Shown in pieces: positions 1 to 11,905 of a DNA stretch of 64,000 nt. Below the pieces are notes generated by a model. It worked only from the letters and a program-made list of their open reading frames with translations, searched no databases and was not told where the DNA came from. Source of the stretch: Protopterus annectens (lineage: Eukaryota > Chordata > Ceratodontiformes > Protopteridae); NCBI RefSeq assembly GCF_019279795.1, contig NC_056750.1, forward strand, positions 691,566,324 through 691,630,323, in the 5' to 3' direction. Every line of letters begins with the position of its first letter. Position 1 is the first letter of the stretch. The translations under genes were made by a program, and so were the position numbers.

Positions 1-2640
1 TCCACACAGGATAATGACAGATATGAACATACCTACACAATGCAACTATTACAAATTAAGGAATTCATTTTGTAATTAATGCTAAGGCCAACAGACACAA
101 ACCAAGTTTCCTAATCTAGCACTATAAGAATGTTTCTTGCAGACTGACCCCTTTGTATGAGATTTATACATTTTTTTGTATTTTAGAATAAATTTTTTTC
201 TATTGGCTTCATTGCACTAGTTTAAATGTCTATTTTGCTATTGAACAGGGTTTAGGGCTTGTGCAGATTTATGTAAATGGCTAATGATAAGTAACATTGT
301 CTTCACTTGCTTTGTATCACCAATTAATAATTTATTTATTTTATTTATCCTTTGTTTACCAGGTTTGTCCCACAAGGCTAGTAGACCCAAGGTGGTATTT
401 ATACTACTAGGGGAAATTTTACGAGGTCATTGAGAAGTGCTGTGGGATCTTTTACATCCACCTCAGATAACATCAATTCAGGCAGACTGGACCTTGGTTT
501 AACATCTCATGCAAAGGATGGATTAGGTCATAACCCAAATGGTTGTAGTACAGCATTTCTGCATTTAAGGAAAACAAAGCAGAAATGTGTGTCAACATAT
601 TTTTCATAATATTTTTCACTGTATGTTTAGACTACCTACTTTCCCATTTGATTGCAGTTATCTCAGGCTAGTTATTCCTAGATGCTCTAGCTCTTTATTT
701 AGTGTTATAGACTTTTAAGGGGAGAAATATTTGACCTGCTTACTCCACTATTAGTAAACCAGTTGTTCTGGTCCTTCTGTTTCTTCACAAGTTGAAAATA
801 TCCATCAAAAAAAGAATCAGGGACATATATCTTCAGTGATAGATAAATACAACACCGTGGATGGACAGGTTTACAACCCAGTACCTCCAAAATCTCTGGT
901 TTAAATTTCCTCTATGTGTTAAGCAGTACAATTCTTCATTTAAAAATCTAGATGAATGGATAGGTATCTGTGATGGGTTCCTACTCTGGGCCAGAAATTA
1001 AGGAGACTCATTTCTCAATACTGCCTTTGCTGAGGGACGATCACTAAGAGCAAAGATGGATTCATACAGTATTTTCAGATGTAGCTCCCTGCACCAAGCA
1101 CAATTTCCTTTAAGAGCACACAAGGAGCATCTTATGACCTGGGGCTGGACTCTCTTTCTCTCTCCAGGCCCACACAACTCCACACTGACCACTTTGGAGC
1201 TCTGTGTCCCTGTTCCCAGTAGCTGACACACATACTTGGATATCTGAGTTTTACACATACACACCTGGGAAAAGTTGGCACAGATTTACTAGCTGTGTCC
1301 CTTTCTGCCAAGACTCTGAGGTAATCATGCTGCTACCAGTCAGCTACCCTAAGGCTCTTGCAAAGGGTACCCAATCATACTGTGTAAAATTAATACTAAT
1401 ACAAGTGGTAGAGTGTGACCAAAGCTGCAAGGCTTTCAGGAGCAGCCACAGTGTCACTAAAATAAGCACAAGTACTCTCAAAATGTTAAAAGTATTCTCT
1501 AAACAACCAGCCATAATTAAAGGTATTAAAAGATTTAATGATAAATTATAAAACGGAAAACAGGAGAATACTGAATACAATAAACATAGTTTCAGCCACA
1601 TAGATTTAAAAAATAACTCAGTTGGATAGTTTCTCACAGCTGGAGAAAACAAAAGAAAACTATTCCCACTAAATGTCCCTGACTAACTAAAGAATTACTG
1701 TTCAATGACTATTTACTAGAGTAAAGCAAGCTGATGAGTGTCTTACCACAGCAAAAGCCATATGATGTCTCTATTTGTCTGTGTTGATGTGTGAATTATA
1801 TATCCTGTTAGAAATCTTTCTTGTCAGGTTCCAAAGTGCTGCTGTGAGAGTTCTAAAGACACCAGATGCTGGTTAGAGGATAACATCACCTCTGGTCACC
1901 TGACTCTGGTACAATACACACAGAGCTTTGCTAAGATCAGTGGCAGCATCTGAAAGCTATAACATAATGTCAGACTTTCCACCCTTCCAGGAATCTCTGG
2001 TAAACATGCACATTTGATCACTTCCAACAATACAACCTAATATACACGCATACATTCTTTCTGTCCAGCAGGACCTACTATTGATGCATTTTTCACACAA
2101 GAAACTTTACAGATATATTTTTAACTCAAACGTCTGTACAAATCAGTGTAATACTCAAATAACATGAAATTCTTTACAAAATTCCAGCTAGCTTCTGGCA
2201 TATGTACACATATACTGCCCTACTCTCCCTGGCACAGATGTCACTACCTCATAATATCACAGTATCCACAAATTTGCTTTGGTAATGACTTGTGTGACCC
2301 TTCTGGAAAAAGGAGTAATGGCCTGAGGGAAGGTATTGTAAGGGCATGAATGGTCATAAGACTCATTAACCAAGGACTATCTGTCAGTCTTTATACTGGA
2401 ATTCCCATTCTTGTGAAAATAAACAAATGTCCAGCTTGATTATGGTGGACCATTGTCAGAAATAAGGATGCATGCTATTCCATGATGTGAAACATTTAGT
2501 CTACTAAGTATCAAATGAAAGCTCACATCATGCTGAGCTAAACTGCTGTTCATAGTATATGTGTCTATAGCTTTAGCTGTTACTGGCTTAATATGAATTG
2601 CTAACTAAACATACATATTATTATGGTATACATTCATTTG
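1..2640. other. No recognisable gene
   Basis: This AT-rich stretch holds only short chance reading frames, and I could not link any of them to a protein family. Around 310-480 there is a T-rich segment followed by a GTTTACCAGG-like stretch that resembles old vertebrate interspersed repeats, but I cannot name the family. It forms the left flank of the transposon-rich region. Confidence 0.5.
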
Positions 2641-2713
2641 TTCATACGGAGGTTGTACGATTCACCAAAGTGTGAAAGTACAACCTCCAGATCTCTGAAA
2701 TTATGAAAAAAAA

Positions 2714-3022
2714 GGTGCAACTTTCAAATGAGCATTCCCTCATTTGAAGTCGGCATGTTGGGTGCAGATCGCACTATAGCAGGCATCGGGAAATTAATCC
2801 TTTCCCTCACTGTAGTACAATCTCTGAGTTTGTATATTAAAGTAGGTGGTGTGGGGGGTGCAGCCCCCCACATGGGGAGTGCAGGGGGGCTTGCCCCCCT
2901 GTATAATGATGTATGTAACTTTTTCGATTTAGAAAATGGTTGAATCTCGTTATCGAGATTACCATTTTCAAAATCTTGGTATGTTCGGAGTGTTGTGATT
3001 CGACATTTAAAGTTGCACAACC
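2714..3022. mobile_element. MITE-like palindromic repeat element
   Basis: The ends form a short inverted repeat: GGTGCAACTTT at 2714 matches the reverse complement of AAAGTTGCACAACC at 3009-3022. Inside are three more inverted repeats: a GC-rich one at 2851-2871, a second GC-rich one at 2881-2901 and an AT-rich one at 2933-2968. A separate hairpin, GGAGGTTGTAC with its complement, lies just outside at 2648-2688. There is no coding capacity, so this looks like a small non-autonomous DNA transposon. The superfamily is not identifiable and I saw no clear target duplication. Confidence 0.45.
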
Positions 3023-3212
3023 ATACGACTGCCAAAATGTGTTTCAGAGAAATGAGTCTATGCCATTATTATTTACTAAGTTTATTATGACTTAGAAAAT
3101 CTAGTTTACAGCTTGGAATCTAACAAATGCTACCAATATTCAGCTGAGGTTGTGCTGACTGGTTTGCTGTCTACATTTTTAGTAAACTTAAATTTCTAGA
3201 GACATACTCCAG

Positions 3213-3320
3213 GATTCACTAATCTACCATGTAAGACTAAATTAGTCTTACACAGAAGAACCAGTCTAAGAGTAAGACGGCAGCGCACCATGCATATTAA
3301 TGAGGGTGCGCTGCCTCAAC
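3213..3320. repeat. Left terminus of element C with two palindromes
   Basis: The first 108 bases carry two perfect inverted repeats with 11-base arms. TGTAAGACTAA at 3230-3240 pairs with 3242-3252. GGCAGCGCACC at 3279-3289 pairs with 3305-3315. Subterminal palindromes are typical protein-binding sites in Harbinger elements, so these are candidate binding sites for the transposase or its Myb partner. Confidence 0.5.
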
Positions 3321-3651
3321 TCTAAAACTAACACGGAGCGTGGACGACTGTAGGGGGCGTGTCGGACTGCCTATCAGTCCAAAAATCCATGCCCCTGCAA
3401 GTTTGAAACACGGGAAATGTCTAGTTACATGAGCGAGTCCGCTCACATGTGTACATTCTAACACTAAACTCCCCCATATAGTAAACCCCATACAAATATA
3501 AAAAGTAAAAGAAATGTTTTTTTTTTCATTTCCGATATAGCTGCCCGTATTTGCGCGTTTGCGTGGGTTTGCCCACTGCTTAGCTACAGTTAGCAGTTTA
3601 GACACCGAAGAGGATAATAAGAAAAATATATGCAAATTAAGCAAAATAGCA

Positions 3652-3720
3652 ATAGTGTAGTGGTTAGAGCCTTTGCACAAAGAAGAGGCATTCCCGGTTC
3701 AATTCCCACCACTACACTTT
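3652..3720 (+). repeat. tRNA-derived SINE head
   Basis: An A-box-like stretch (TAGTGTAGTGGTTAGAG, about 3653-3669) is followed by a perfect B-box match, GGTTCAATTCC at 3696-3706. The complementary ends TGTAGTGG (3656-3663) and CCACTACA (3709-3716) imitate an acceptor stem. No complete cloverleaf is visible and SINE-like sequence continues on the 3' side, so this is a SINE promoter region and not a tRNA gene. Confidence 0.6.
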
Positions 3721-3825
3721 TCATTTTCTGTTGGAAATTCTGTATACAAAATATTTCCTGACATGCATTATTTAAAGTTTTGTAAAAAGCATTGAAATGT
3801 TATATGTAGTAGTGAACAAATTTTT

Positions 3826-3937
<112 letters not shown>

Positions 3938-3959
3938 AAGGTGAAATGGTTATGCATAC

Positions 3960-4372
3960 TGATTATTTTAAGCAATGTAAAGCACTGCTAAGCACATTTT
4001 ACCAGTATTGAGCATATTTATATTTAATTGCTCGTAGCTGAACACTGTGTTAACTAGCACAATGTCTTTGTGCGGAGCTGCGCATCGTGCAAACTAGCAG
4101 AAATAGAACATGTTTGTGCGTAGCTGCGCACCAAGCTAACCAGCGCAACGTCGGGCAACGTTGAGCAATTTTGGGCAATGTCAGGCAACGTCGAGCAATG
4201 CTGAGCAACGTCGGGCAAAGTTGAGCAAAGTCAGCTAAACATGGCCACACCTCCTTCACTGTACCCTAACCATTGAGGTCTGGCCAGTAGGAAAATAAAA
4301 AACAGTGACAGGGCTCGAACTCAGGATACTGTGCACATAGGCACAGTACATAACCACTAAGCCATGACATCA
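3960..4372 (-). repeat. tRNA-headed SINE with decamer tail, reverse
   Basis: Read on the minus strand, this begins with a tRNA-like head (A box near 4364-4354, B box GAGTTCGAGCCC near 4322-4311). It continues into a T-rich linker, a block of 10-base repeats (on the plus strand, units like GCAACGTCGG, 4145-4230) and a conserved AT-rich end near 3966. A second copy with the same order lies at 18,590-18,900 on the plus strand, which defines it as an interspersed family. Confidence 0.65.
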
Positions 4373-4573
4373 TTTCAGAACCATGCACTTTCAACAGACA
4401 CATATCTATCAAAGGAATATTAAACATTGCTAACATCAGCTAAGCAGGTGTACCTACAGCTGAGTTTTTTCCAAACTGGCCAATCACAAATAAGTGCTGG
4501 AAGTGAGGCATATTTAAGCTCCACAGGTGGGAATACTTGCCATAACTGGTTGTAGCTCCCTTCTGCAGTCAGC

Positions 4574-6509
4574 ATGGCCGGGGTTGGAGAAGGCACTTGA
4601 TTTTGAGCGCAACGTTGGGGCATTGAGGAGACCAAAGTAATTGTTTGGCTCCTTGTCCACAATCACAAGGAAAGACTCCTGCGGGGCCAGTACCAGGGCA
4701 CCCAATACAAAACAGAAACCTGGAACTATCTAGCTCATGATCTCACTAGTGCCACTGGCATTCCTCAGACTGCTGAGTAGGTCAGGCACCATTACTCTGA
4801 CCTGAAGTGAAGCAAGGAGGATCAACTGGACCAGTGGATCCAGGAGGCCCGTGGGATGGCAAATGCCCCGGTACTGAGTAAGTAGCCATTGTATTAAGTA
4901 TTTAAGAATTGCTATTCTTGTCTATACTATGGATAGGTATGTCTCATTAGCACTGCATTTACTTCACAGCTGCAGGTGTCCGGACTATGAATCAGAAAGC
5001 CCATGAAGATAGGCTGCAAAGGCTGTGTCACCAGGCAGGTTAGTCATTATTCTGCATGTACTGTTATATAAAATAAATGAGAGAGCCTTCAAAAAGTGGT
5101 TTAACCCAATAAATAAAGGTATCATAATTCTTTCGTAATTATTCTGCATGTACTGTTATATAAAATAAATGAGAGAGCCTTCAAAAAAGTGTTTTAACCC
5201 AATAAATAAAGGTGTAATAATTCTTTAATAAAGGTATAATTCCTGGAGTGCGTCTGTGTGATTTTATTTGATATGTTGTTGTACTGTTGCATTTTAGAAA
5301 TAGTACTGTTGTATTAAGCAGTGTTAGTTAACCCACACTTGGGTAGGCCCACATAAAGTGGATGAAGGGAGTGCCAGTAGCTTTTATGCATATTTACAGC
5401 CCTTAACTATTGGTTCATGCCCAGCATGTACAGGTTAATCTGGCACATGAGTAGCTTGGTATTGTGTTCCCCAGAAATGTCAGTGTGCTGCCAGAAATGT
5501 AGGGAGCTGTTAATATATAAGTGATAATTTCACCTGAACATATCTAGATAATTATATGAAAGTAGAGCTGTCAGTGTACCATCACAACAGTAGTGTGTGT
5601 GAGGAACTCTCAAAATATGTAGCAGTAACATCTGCATCCTGGACAGTTTGTATGTCAGATACAGCTCATGTATATAATGATCTAGCAAAATCCAATTGCA
5701 CAATAGAAGGACATTGGGTAGTGTAATAATACATGTAAGGGACATATAACTGCAGTTAATAGGAATGTAGTGTAAACTAGAAGGATATATAAGTTGTTAA
5801 TTGAGCTATCTTTTCCACCCTACTGTATGTGCCAAATGCAATTCCTCACCTCAATGGGTATGTCTAATCTCAAAACATATGTTGGGACATATGTCCTATT
5901 GGTTTATAAATATTTGCATTCATTTCTATGCATGTGCCCTGTTCAAATACCACAATATTGGTAGCCTGTTGCCATCAATTAAACCTGCATGCTGTTGTAA
6001 TGTCCACTATTGTTCTATATATGCATGTGTTATGCTTGCTTTTCAACTGTTGAAACTTTGGTGTGTTGGGTTAATGGGAATACTTCTGCATGCTGTTATA
6101 ACTAACTGGGAATGCTGTTGACTGTTACTAACCCATATCTTTATTAAATTCTCCAAAACATAGTTCGTATGGGAAGGCTGGTCCCAGTGGACCCACCTGT
6201 CCCACCTCACCTGGCCATGGAACCTGGCACCAGCAGGTTCGGTGCCCAGCATGGGACCTCTTCCTCCTTTGGTCCTGTGCCACCTTCGGGTGGAAGCACT
6301 GCAGGGGATGGGGTTCAGCCCCCCCCCGTGCAAGCATGGGTGGAGGAGGGCCACCTATCACCCTTCGAATGGTCTGGGCTGTGGTGTGTAGAGAGATTGA
6401 GCGTTCTGTTGCAGAACCTCTACGCCAGCTTGAGGCACGAGTGGCGCAACTCCCGGGTCAGCCTGCCCCTCCTACACAGCCCCCAGCACAGCTACCCTCT
6501 GGGCTGTGA
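4574..6509 (+). pseudogene. Harbinger Myb/SANT-like partner gene, 3 exons, decayed
   Basis: Three exons join in one frame: 4574-4877, 4970-5038 and 6164-6509. The sites fit the consensus: donor TGA|GTAAGT, acceptor TTCACAG, donor CAG|GTTAGT, acceptor CATAG; all introns are phase 1. Exon 1 encodes a Myb/SANT-like DNA-binding domain: WGIEETKVIVWLL, a KTETWNYLAHDL helix, then an RHHYSDLK end. Exon 3 is Pro/Gly-rich and ends in a helical segment with REIERSV and LRQLEARVAQL, followed by a TGA at 6507. In PIF/Harbinger elements such proteins bind the ends and bring the transposase into the nucleus. It is broken: TGA at 4598 and 4604, TAG at 4778, TGA at 4808, all explained by C-to-T changes, plus a frameshift at the C run near 6321. 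Predicted size was about 240 residues. Element A holds a second copy of exon 3 with the same splice phase. Confidence 0.72.
5046..5230. repeat. 92-bp tandem duplication in intron 2
   Basis: The segment starting ATTATTCTGCATGTACTG occurs twice, about 92 bases apart, with few differences. Both copies contain CCAATAAATAAAGG. It lies in intron 2 of the Myb/SANT pseudogene and does not affect its exons. Confidence 0.75.
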
Positions 6510-6760
6510 AGGTGCAGTGGTGACTGCCCATGGGTGGGGATCTCAGTTCCACTGTTGCCATCTGTGGGCTCATGGGCTTGCGATTTCCAAACATCTCTCC
6601 CTGTCAATAGTGTTCACCCACCACATGTGTTATATTCCACTCCTGTATGCATCTTGTTTGTCTTGTCTGTTTACCGCCCCAACCTACCTCCCCAAATATA
6701 CCTACTTCCCCTACCCCACATTCCACTCTCACCTGAAAAAAAAAGGCAATCTGCTCCAAA

Positions 6761-6766
6761 AATAAA
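6761..6766 (+). promoter_or_regulatory. Possible poly(A) signal of the Myb/SANT gene
   Basis: An AATAAA hexamer lies about 250 bases after the stop codon at 6507, in the region between the last exon and the reversed SINE. Position and strand suit a polyadenylation signal, but such hexamers are common by chance. Confidence 0.3.
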
Positions 6767-7079
6767 AATTACGCCCCATACGTAGCTGCCCATTTTGCAC
6801 ACATGTCCCCTGGACACACAAAATGTAATTTAATTGGCATTACAACATACTTTGTTGTCCTCACCCCTCTCTCAGGGGTTGAAAGTTTCATATGTACCTC
6901 CAAATTTATTCCATATGCACAGCTGCTGCTTTTAAAGAAATGGGCAGCTATGGACCTACCCTACACCCGTCCTGCACATCCTGAGCTATTTTCCCTACTG
7001 TCTTTGCCTCTCTGTGCCCCTTTTTTACCACTTTCCTATCTTCCCATTTTCTTTTTTTTTTCAAAGAAATGAGCGCAGG

Positions 7080-7345
7080 GTTAGTGGAAGTAAGCACTAT
7101 TAAGCAGTAGTTAGTGGGTTTGTGCAAGTGTGCGCTTCTTTGTGCTTAGCTAAGCATTGCTAAGCATCGCGCAAACCCACGCAAACCCACGCAAACCCAC
7201 TCACAACTGCTTAAAAGTGCCTTGGACACTCTGTATGTGAGGGCCCTTGTTCTGCTCAGCAGCAAAATAAAACACCTCTGTCAGTCTCGAACCCGGGACC
7301 TTGTACACACTACATTGCATGAAGTACCACTAAGCCATGGCAGAT
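7080..7345 (-). repeat. tRNA-headed SINE, reverse
   Basis: On the minus strand the head starts with an A box at about 7342-7325 and a B box GGGTTCGAGAC at about 7293-7283. A body with GCTGAGCAGAAC and a tail of repeated GTGGGTTTGCGTGG motifs follows. The flank TATATCTG beside the head is shared with the copies at 30,984 and 62,792. It therefore sits at the same place in several Harbinger copies and was probably present in their common ancestor. Confidence 0.65.
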
Positions 7346-8939
7346 ATACAACAAGTTGGTGCTGAAATAAATATATCATGTATCAGAATGAATGAATGTA
7401 AAGGAAAAATAGGAATGCCATACCACACAACTTGTTCTGTGGATCTTTACCAACAGTTGTTGTGGGATTACATTACATGACTGTGATAAGAGAAGCAGCC
7501 ATTCTAGCAGGAAATAAGGTTACACCATCTCTTTACAAACCCCACACAGTATCACAGCAGGACAAACACTGGCATATCTGTTTAGGGCAGAGGCCATACC
7601 TCCCAACTGTCCCTAATTTTCAGGGATGTCCTTGATTTTGAAAAAAAAAATTTAGCCTGTCCCCCTGAATCCCTTTGAAAACTACTGACTTTGACCAGAA
7701 AAGTGGTGAATTACACGTAATGAGTAATGACAATAATTAAGAGTTAGACACTTCTTTTACTTCAGAAAAAGGTGTATTAACTCATATGCTCTGGTTCTCT
7801 CAAAGTCTCAACTTAATGGCACTAATATTTTAAAGGTGTCCCTGACTTTTTCTCTACTTTTCCCTGAGTCTGTTCAAATATGTACCGGAGTGTTTGAGGG
7901 GTCTGGCAGAGGCAGAAACACAGAGGCATAGTAGCCTTTCTGCTGTTACACACTGTGCAAATAGCTTTGGAAGGAGTTCCGGAAGCATACCCTTATGTAG
8001 GAATACAACACTGAAATACAAAAGGATGTAGCCATGTACTGGTAGCAACCAACTGTAACAATGTCATTGCTGTAGTGCTGAAAAGACCTGTGAGGTACAC
8101 AGACAAAGAATAACAGGCTAATCTTTGGCTACCATGTGGATAGGTCCACAGTTGGGAGTTACGCAGACAGACTACTTGCCTTGATAAACTAACATGTACA
8201 CAGCAACCCTGTAAGTCCAGCAAGATAAAATTCACACAATAATATGTGTGCTCTCTGTACATCTGCACCCCTACCCAAATGTAGAATATACCTGTGTGTG
8301 CAGGGTCTACCAAGGATGTAGGTAAGCATGCTCACAGTACTGAAATGTGTCCAGTTTTCTTGAGCAGCTTGTGTTAATGTGAACACTAAAAAGCACAAAC
8401 TGTTTAGAACTGAGTAAATGAATATTCACAGTATAGCAGTTATCAAACAATTCTTGTGACAAAGGAATACATCTCAATAACTAGCTTTGTATGGCAGTTA
8501 ATTGTAAAATTTGAAAAGAAAGTACATCCTCCCATGTATCTTGGGTTAGCATTTTGAGGGGTGAGTACATTTCTACACTGACAAGTGTGTACTGGAAGCA
8601 GCAACATTTAGGTATGAGTACAAAATGTAAATCACTGGCCACACCCCTGGCTTCTGATATAAGAACTATACCAACCTTCTGTCTTAAACAATGATGTCCA
8701 CAGCAAACAAGGATGATCTCCATCTTGGAAAGCTGAAAGGGCCATGCCTACCTGAGTTAGCAATTTATAGTACTGGGTTGCTATGACAGTGATTACTGCA
8801 ATTACTACACAGCAGGCTGCATGCAATTAGCAAATGGTGGCCACTAATTGGTGCAGAGGCCATCACATGCTCATATGCAAATACCTACAAAAGCAGGCTG
8901 CAATCGCTGCCAACAAACTCAATCACTCTATTACAGAGA

Positions 8940-8944
8940 CTGAC

Positions 8945-8977
<33 letters not shown>

Positions 8978-8985
8978 CAGAGAAA
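8940..8985. repeat. (GA)n microsatellite
   Basis: An imperfect run of GAGA and CAGA units, with no coding meaning. Confidence 0.85.
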
Positions 8986-9948
8986 AGGAAAAAGAAATAA
9001 TGCCAAATCATACAAAGGAAAGGTATGTGACACATATGTATTTACTGGCATGTAGTAGATGTTTTGGAAGAGTAGTCTACATAATGTGAACCATTCATAT
9101 GTGGCAGCAGTGCTTATCTATGCACAGATGTCCTGCTTAACTACTGCTATGGACAATACAGTGTGTACCTGTGGGCAGTGGGACATACCTGTGAAATGTG
9201 TAGCTCAGCATTAAATAACAAAAATCTGATACATGTTATCTGTGTTCTGTACAGTAGTGTGGCCAATGGCTGTTGGAGGGATTAGTGCTGCCATTATATA
9301 AACATAGGTGTGACAGAGCAACGCATGCATAATAGTCATATTGAAGTGTAGCTTAGCATTGGCAACTGCTGTAGCAGTCTAGTATGCTTATCTACATTTG
9401 TAGCTATATATACCCCCTCTAATGTTAGTGTGTTCACATGTGACACCTGTTTGTGTTGCAGCAAGGCCCAACAATTCAGCTGTGAGGTCCAGGGACTTAC
9501 AACAGTATGGACCTTGTGTGTGTATGCCACACACATACGGAAAAATATATATGTGTCATATATATTCACATCTGTATATGTGCATAGAGCAGGGGACATA
9601 TTGCAACTGTTTGTGAAGGGTGGAAATATATATGTTGGTGAAGGTTAGTATGTACATATTTGTATGTAGGTTTTAGTGTGTGACAAACAAGACAGCATAC
9701 AGTGCTGGTATATGACATGTGGTGGTTAAACAGTGTGGGTGGTTTGTTCAGTTTGCAATGTTGAAGCCAGTGAGGCCTGCTAAAGCTACCTGGGCTGTGA
9801 ACACTTTCAATGCATTTATCACAAGACTGTGCGATATTACATTACTGTACACCTCACATCCATTGTATAATTGATATTCCCACTATGAAAGGTAAAATGT
9901 ATATGTGGCTACATATATATGTATATGTACACCAATGAATCTGTATAC

Positions 9949-9951
<3 letters not shown>

Positions 9952-10015
<64 letters not shown>
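9952..10015. repeat. (AT)n microsatellite
   Basis: About 64 bases of AT repeat followed by a short GA run. It stands where the related module at 59.4-59.7 kb also has AT repeats. Confidence 0.95.
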
Positions 10016-10016
<1 letters not shown>

Positions 10017-10164
10017 GAGAGAGAGAGAGTCATATATACTCGTACACACCTACATCTACTTGTTGCAATAGATTCTCTGTACTGTTGACTGACTGTGATG
10101 GTCAATGTGTTTGTGAATACGTCAAAGATATGTATTTGTGGGATAGCTTAGTTGGAAACTGTTT

Positions 10165-11905
10165 ATGTCAAGGAGGGTTCCCAGGACCAAGACCTGCGGG
10201 ATGCCACTTGTGACTGGTTTAGAGTCAGACATGGCACCTGCAACTCTGACCATGTGTGTTCTATCCATGAGCCAGTTGGCCACCCATTTCATGACATAGG
10301 GGTTAATGTTCAAGCTGGTAAGCTTGTCTATGATGCCAGAGTGGGGAATGCTGTCAAAGGCCTTAGTGAGGTCCAGGTAGGCTGTGTGGACTACCTTCCT
10401 TTCATCTGTGGCCTTGGTAACTGTTTCAAAGAAGTCAACTAGGTTTAGGAGGCAGGATCTGCCTTTAACAAAGCCAAATTGGGTAGGGTCCAGTATCTGG
10501 AGGTTCCCAATGTCTCTGTTTATGAGTTCCATGATAATTCATTCCATAGCTTTGCAGACCAGGCTGGTCAGGCTTATAGGGTGATAGTTCCCAGGTTCTG
10601 TTGTGGCACCATCTTTGTGGAGCAGGATGACTATTGCTGTACACCATTCTTTGGGTACATAGCCTGTGGTAAGGTTGAGTCTGAACAGTGAATGTATGTG
10701 AGGGTTTAGTTCCTTTTGGAGCTCATGTAAGATGCAGCCTGGGACACCATCTAGTCCCATTGATGCTGTGTTCTTAGCTTTGGAGAGGGCTGTTTTTACC
10801 TGCATGTCCATGAAGTCTGGGGCTCTGCATTCTTCTGGGATGGACATGGGCCCTTTTGGGGGTGAGGGGGGTGAAGTTTGCACTGAACCTGTCCACCAGG
10901 ATGTTGGCAATGTGAGTTGGTTCAGTGTATTTTTTTGCCATTTTGCAGTAGCTAAAAGCATATCTGAGAGTTGCCACCTAAATGTTTGATATAGCTAAAG
11001 AAGGCTTTGTGGTTATCTTTAGATTCCTTGCCAATTTTTCTTTAGAAACTGAACTTGGATTATTTTATGAGCGATCGTAATTTCTTGCTAATAATGATCA
11101 GTGTTGCCTTTCTTTTTTGGAATTTTGCTCTATCGTGTTAGTTTCCTCCTTCTGTTGTGTAGCTTATTTATGGGCAAGGACCACCAGATTGGTTTCTTCT
11201 TTTTGGAGGAGTGCGTATTTGTTTTAATTGGGATGGCTCAATCCATGCATCCCTGTAGATGCTCATAGAATGCACTTGTAAAGGATTCTGCAGATTGGAT
11301 AGCATTATCCTGTAGCATGGGGGCTTTGAAACTTTCCACTTCAGTCTTGAGAAGTGTGAAGTTTGCTTTTGAAAAGTTTTTCACAGTGGTTTTGTTAACT
11401 GGGGTGTGGGGGTCGGGATGTGGATGTCCACTGTGATTACTTCATGATCTGATATTACCAGCGAGGGTTTTACCTCTGGTATGGAACACTGATCCCCCAT
11501 GTTGGTGATGATCAGGTCCAGTATGTTGTCACCTCTAGTGGGCTTGGTGACCAGCTATTCCAGGCCATTTGAGTTTATAAACTCTAGGAAGCATTGGGCA
11601 AAGGACTTTGTACTCGAGTAATTCTCCCAGTCAATGTTTGTGTAGTAGAAATCTCCTCATATCATGGTGTTTGGTAGGACCTTTATATTTCCCAGTGTTC
11701 TCAGGAATACTGAGTGAGGGTGCTGAGACAAGGTATGTGATCTATAGCAGGCTATGATCTGATAACTAACTTTGCCCAATGTTAGTTGCACTTGCATGGT
11801 CTCTAAGGCCTCGTGCTGTGCCACTAACCTGGAGGTGTGAGTATCCTTTATGAAAATGGATACACCCCCTCCTTTAGTATTTCAGTCTGGGTTTTGGGGC
11901 CAATG
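10165..11905 (-). pseudogene. CR1-like LINE fragment X1 (endonuclease and RT)
   Basis: On the minus strand, 11,880-11,400 encodes part of an APE-type endonuclease (motifs GGGVSIFIKD, NILDLIITN and SDH). The linker follows, then 10,961-10,165 encodes the N-terminal and central reverse transcriptase (KEW, NYHPISLTS, FGFVKGRSCLLNLVDFF, AYLDLTKAFDSIPHSG). It is cut short after the SGIP region, before the catalytic FADD motif, and its start joins the end of copy X2. Several stops and frameshifts are present. It belongs to the same family as the long copy at 40.4-44.6 kb. Confidence 0.8.

Larger units (their letters stand above)
7860..10015 (-). repeat. Harbinger cargo module, reverse
   Basis: Read on the minus strand, this segment runs parallel to about 59,410-60,950. 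Anchors include 9,500-9,430 with 59,770-59,840 (TTGCTGCAACACAAACAGGT against TTGCTACAACACAGACAGGT), 8,870-8,690 with 60,400-60,590, and 8,220-8,030 with 60,710-60,910. I found no supported coding exon in it. It contains a GA repeat at 8,940-8,985 and an AT microsatellite at its far end. Confidence 0.6.
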
